Below, in pieces: positions 28,485 to 31,245 of a DNA stretch of 31,245 nt. The notes under the pieces are model-generated. The model worked only from the letters and a program-made list of their open reading frames with translations. It was not told the origin of the DNA and did no database searches. Numbering within the stretch: position 1 is the first letter of the stretch; every line of letters begins with the position of its first letter. The DNA is from Aphanomyces cochlioides (lineage: Eukaryota; Oomycota; Saprolegniomycetes; Saprolegniales; Verrucalvaceae). Where the stretch lies: positions 1 through 31,245 of the forward strand of contig JAHQRK010000087.1 in NCBI GenBank assembly GCA_019828595.1. The letters run 5' to 3'. The position numbers and the translations under genes were made by a program.

Positions 28485-31180
28485 CTCCCAGCATGAGTGT
28501 CTGAGTGTCGGGTTGGAACATCACTTGGTTGTCGAAGGTGGGGTCCAGGGAGCCAGCCTCATGGAATTCCAGGATCGTGGTCAAGACGTATCGCGACTTC
28601 TCGTCTTCGCCGGCATACAACGTTTCCATGATATTCCAAATCAAGAGGCCGAAGCTCGTGTCAAGCAATATGGCAGATAGCGATACGCCCGACAAACAGC
28701 GGGAGCCCAAATGAGAAGCCAGTGCAGTGACCGGGTACTTGGTAGAGGCCACGATCGCAGCATCACTGTTGTAGTACGTTGGAGCATGAATGGCCAAGAG
28801 AACTTCTGCCACAGCCAACACTTCTTCCAGGTCGCCGCGGTGGAGGGAAATCTCGTCGCCGTCAATGGTAGTATCGATGAAGTCGATGTTCTTGAATAGC
28901 TCGATGTTGCTGAAGATGGCTTGAACGTGCTCGCGGGTCATACGCACACCCCACGTCAATGAGTACAGCTGGGAGAACGGTTTGTCTCCACCCCAAGTCG
29001 CTCGAAGCCACCGATGGAGGAGGCGTTGTCTCACAAAGTACTCAAAGCATGCACGGTCTTCATCAAAAAGTCGGTGCAGTTGCAAGCCAAATTCAATCGG
29101 GGAACGCTCGAGATGGCTACACAGCATGTCGACGCGGCCGTCGTTGATGAGTTGGGCAAGGTTGAACGAGCTGTTGGTCACTGCATCTTCGACTTGGGTT
29201 GAGAGATGCAATGGAACTTTGGCTGTCTTGGTGTCGAGGTCTTGTAGTTCGGCGAGAATTTCGTCAAGAGACATTTCTATGCGCTTGGGAACGCCATCTT
29301 GGATCTTGGTGCCGCCGACAAATTGACCGGACGTAGGGAGGTGGGGAGGGTCATCCGAGACGTCCAGCTTGGGTACAATCGTTGAGATCTTGTAATCGCC
29401 AAACTGAGCAACGTGTTCCTCGGGGTTGACACACACACGTTCGTCGAGGGCTTCAAACATGTTGGGCGAAATCCAAGAGCGGCCATGCTCGGGGGAATCC
29501 ACTTGCTGTTGCGTCTTCTTGCGCTTGCCTCTCGACGCCTTGACGCCAGTCCACTGCGGAGGGTTGGCTTGCGCAGTTTTCCGACGTTTTGGCGCCTTGG
29601 GAGTCGAAGAAGGCGGGTTGGTTGGGCTGGGAGCTGGCTTGTTCAATCCATATTGGCGGGACGTTGCATCAAGGTCCAAACGAACCAAGTTCTTGTCACG
29701 AAAATACCACCCTTGACCGTACACGCGGAGACAACGGCCCTTGAAAAGAATTTCTTCGACGAGACGGCCGTCGCGCTGTATGGTCGTTGGTACGGAGGTT
29801 CCTTCAAAGTAAAGGCGGTACCGAGAGCTCGCCATACCGCTTGAAGAGGAAACGTTGGGGTAGGAGCCCCACAGGAAGCGTGGCTCCAACTTGGTCATGA
29901 CGTCGAAGATCAGGCGCTCTTCGTCTTGATCTTGAAGGCCTTGAGGGATGTCCATGAAAAATCCGCCGAGGACGTGCGGAACGTTCATCGTGAAGTGTTG
30001 GGACGAGCCATCTCGAGCGACTTGAATCTTAAACGCGATGCCTCGCAGCTTCGTCATCGCTTCGTGAGAGGCAACACCCCACTTGAGCATGCGGTTCGGG
30101 ATGTCCTTCTCGCATCTCACAATGTCAGCAATCGCAGTGTCGAGGCCGAGGGCTTGGTTGTCGAAAAGGATCGATGCCATGGCAGCTGAAACATCGATGG
30201 TCTTCGTGTGTGCACCCGTGGGCATCTGCAACCAGCCGACGATGCCGCGCGCCGAGTGCTTCTGGATCGGGAGGGTGTCTTCAAACGTGAGGGTTCCAGC
30301 AGCACGCTTGCGAAGGAGGGGTTCGAGTTCCTCCATCGTGGGCTGGTAAGGAGCAACGTCCTTGGTCTTGATGGCCTTGGCAGACTGAGACCGCTGTTGC
30401 GCTTGGAAGGCCCATACGTCGTTGGGGGCCTGGCGGTTGTTGGGTTGGCCACGGCCAGGTGTCTGGGCTCCGCCAGATTGAGAAATGTTTTCCAAATGCG
30501 ATCCGGGTGAAGCCTGAGACGATGGCTGGCGGACTGAGTGAGAGTCCGAGTCGTGCGTCAGACCAACACTCAAGCGTGCGTCAGAGGCTTGGTCTTGTCC
30601 GGACCCTGTCCCATGGTGGACAGAGTCACACGTTTGACCTTCACTCGCGTTGGACTTCGAGAAGCTTCCATGGGTGACTTGGTCTTGAGTATTCCCATGA
30701 CCAACACTGGCCACAGGGTTGTTCGCGATTGTTCCAGATCTTGCCCGATGATTCTCGAGAAGAGACCATCACTCATGGAGCGACTAGTCTCGATGGATCT
30801 TGACCTGTCGCCAGAGTGGACTTGTCGCTCGGGGGATTCTTCGAGAAGGGACCTTCACTCAGGGATGGACTGTTCTCGAATCTTCCTTGACCTGTCGTCA
30901 TGTTGACGTCGGTGCTTGAGCGAGTCTTCGAGAAGCCACTATCACTCGTCGAGTAGAACATTCTCGAAAGGAACATAACCCAACGGAGTCTTGCCAGGCA
31001 GTGCCACCATCACTCACGCGATGGACGTGGTTGATGGAGATTCTTCGGGCAAGGTCGTTGACGTCATGAGCACATCTTCCAGCAACGACGATGACGTCCA
31101 TATCGCTGGGGCTGGACGCCGAGGAAGAACGCGGAGGAGCAAGATGGGGCACGAGGGTTGGTCGAGCGGGTAGCAACCAT
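28447..31180 (-). pseudogene. LINE B2 ORF1, family not recognised (N-terminal deletion and indels)
   Basis: From about 30714 to the stop at 28447 (755 codons) the frame is open and includes the conserved core and the whole C-terminal region, intact at the site of the B1 frameshift. Upstream, B2 lacks the 266 bp equivalent to B1 11153-11418 and has several 1-2 nt indels (for example near 30754, 30797, 30955 and 31003), so the N terminus is broken. The expected start is ATG at 31180 (MVATRSTNP). The product role is inferred only from its position as ORF1. Confidence 0.8.
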
Positions 31181-31231
31181 ATTGTCAGATAGCGTAGAGT
31201 GGTACTGCGGGTAGCTGGCAAATTGGAAACT
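31181..31231 (-). promoter_or_regulatory. LINE B2 5' UTR with shared 5' motif
   Basis: A 51-nt leader beginning AGTTTCC; the shared motif GTTTCCAATTTGCCAGCTAC occupies 31211-31230 on the minus strand. Confidence 0.55.
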
Positions 31232-31245
31232 ATCCTCTATAGCTC
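31232..31245 (+). repeat. target-site duplication, 5' side of B2 (cut by window end)
   Basis: ATCCTCTATAGCTC, 14 of the 15 target bases, reaches the window end. It is either the start of another tRNA-Asn body or another stacked insertion. Confidence 0.85.

Larger units (their letters stand above)
24172..31231 (-). mobile_element. LINE family B, copy B2
   Basis: This is a complete element of about 7060 bp on the minus strand, nearly identical to B1. The 266-bp length difference from B1 is one deletion in the N-terminal part of ORF1. The 3' end joins tRNA base A14 and the 5' end abuts another copy of the target at 31232. ORF2 has a 2-nt insertion absent from B1, and the ORF1 N terminus has several small indels. 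Confidence 0.92.

Noticed and set aside
4234..31245. Recurring 15-mer ATCCTCTATAGCTCA as a CRISPR-like or satellite repeat
   Set aside because: Each copy is explained as a tRNA 5' end or a target duplication at an element boundary; spacing is irregular and kilobases long.

Overview
The window looks like nuclear eukaryotic DNA, most likely from an oomycete or another stramenopile. I infer this from a eukaryotic-type tRNA-Asn(GTT) with Pol III T-run terminators, large intronless non-LTR retrotransposons, and a short TTTAGGG-type (CCCTAAA) telomere-like tract. The species cannot be fixed from the sequence. I see no host protein-coding gene. Everything is a repetitive tRNA-Asn gene array plus the retrotransposons sitting in it.

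The array underneath alternates in orientation. Its units are a divergent spacer S2 (about 880 bp, three near-identical copies at 3353-4233, 21306-22187 and 23275-24156), a plus-strand tRNA-Asn, a convergent spacer S1 (about 950-990 bp, two copies at 12100-13086 and 22261-23211) and a minus-strand tRNA-Asn. Six tRNA 5' ends flank the three S2 copies. Four of them carry retrotransposons, one is an empty intact gene (22188-22260), and one is a tRNA with a 10-nt internal deletion (23212-23274).

Two related families of non-LTR (LINE) elements use the same site. Each is inserted antisense to the tRNA, with its 3' end joined after tRNA base A14. Each is flanked by a 15-bp target duplication, ATCCTCTATAGCTCA, which is tRNA bases 1-14 plus one upstream base. 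Because the duplication restores the tRNA 5' end, the tRNA body stays whole beside the element's 5' end. Family A is represented by A1 (1-3337, partial), A2 (13163-21290, full length, decayed) and A3 (11590-12025, 5'-truncated). Family B is represented by B1 (4249-11574) and B2 (24172-31231). Both families encode ORF1 (no family recognised) and ORF2 (APE-type endonuclease, reverse transcriptase, CCHC zinc knuckle). Family A alone has a third ORF downstream of ORF2, with a chromodomain-like segment, a Cys/His/Asp cysteine-protease-like segment and a basic tail.

The families share a short 5'-terminal motif and a 3'-terminal module of two sequence motifs followed by a stem-loop, and they lack a poly(A) tail. 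Copies carry scattered frameshifts, mostly at different positions in different copies. Once the indels are corrected, the two B ORF2 genes agree exactly at 4155 nt.

A1 is interrupted at 1501-2198 by a foreign block: a CCCCCAAA/CCCCAAA array ending in CCCTAAA variants, a 20-bp perfect palindrome and a cluster of strong hairpins. This block replaces the end of ORF2 and the start of ORF3, and could be a real rearrangement or an assembly chimera. Sequence near 12780-13140 is locally indel-rich against its second copy and may be unpolished.
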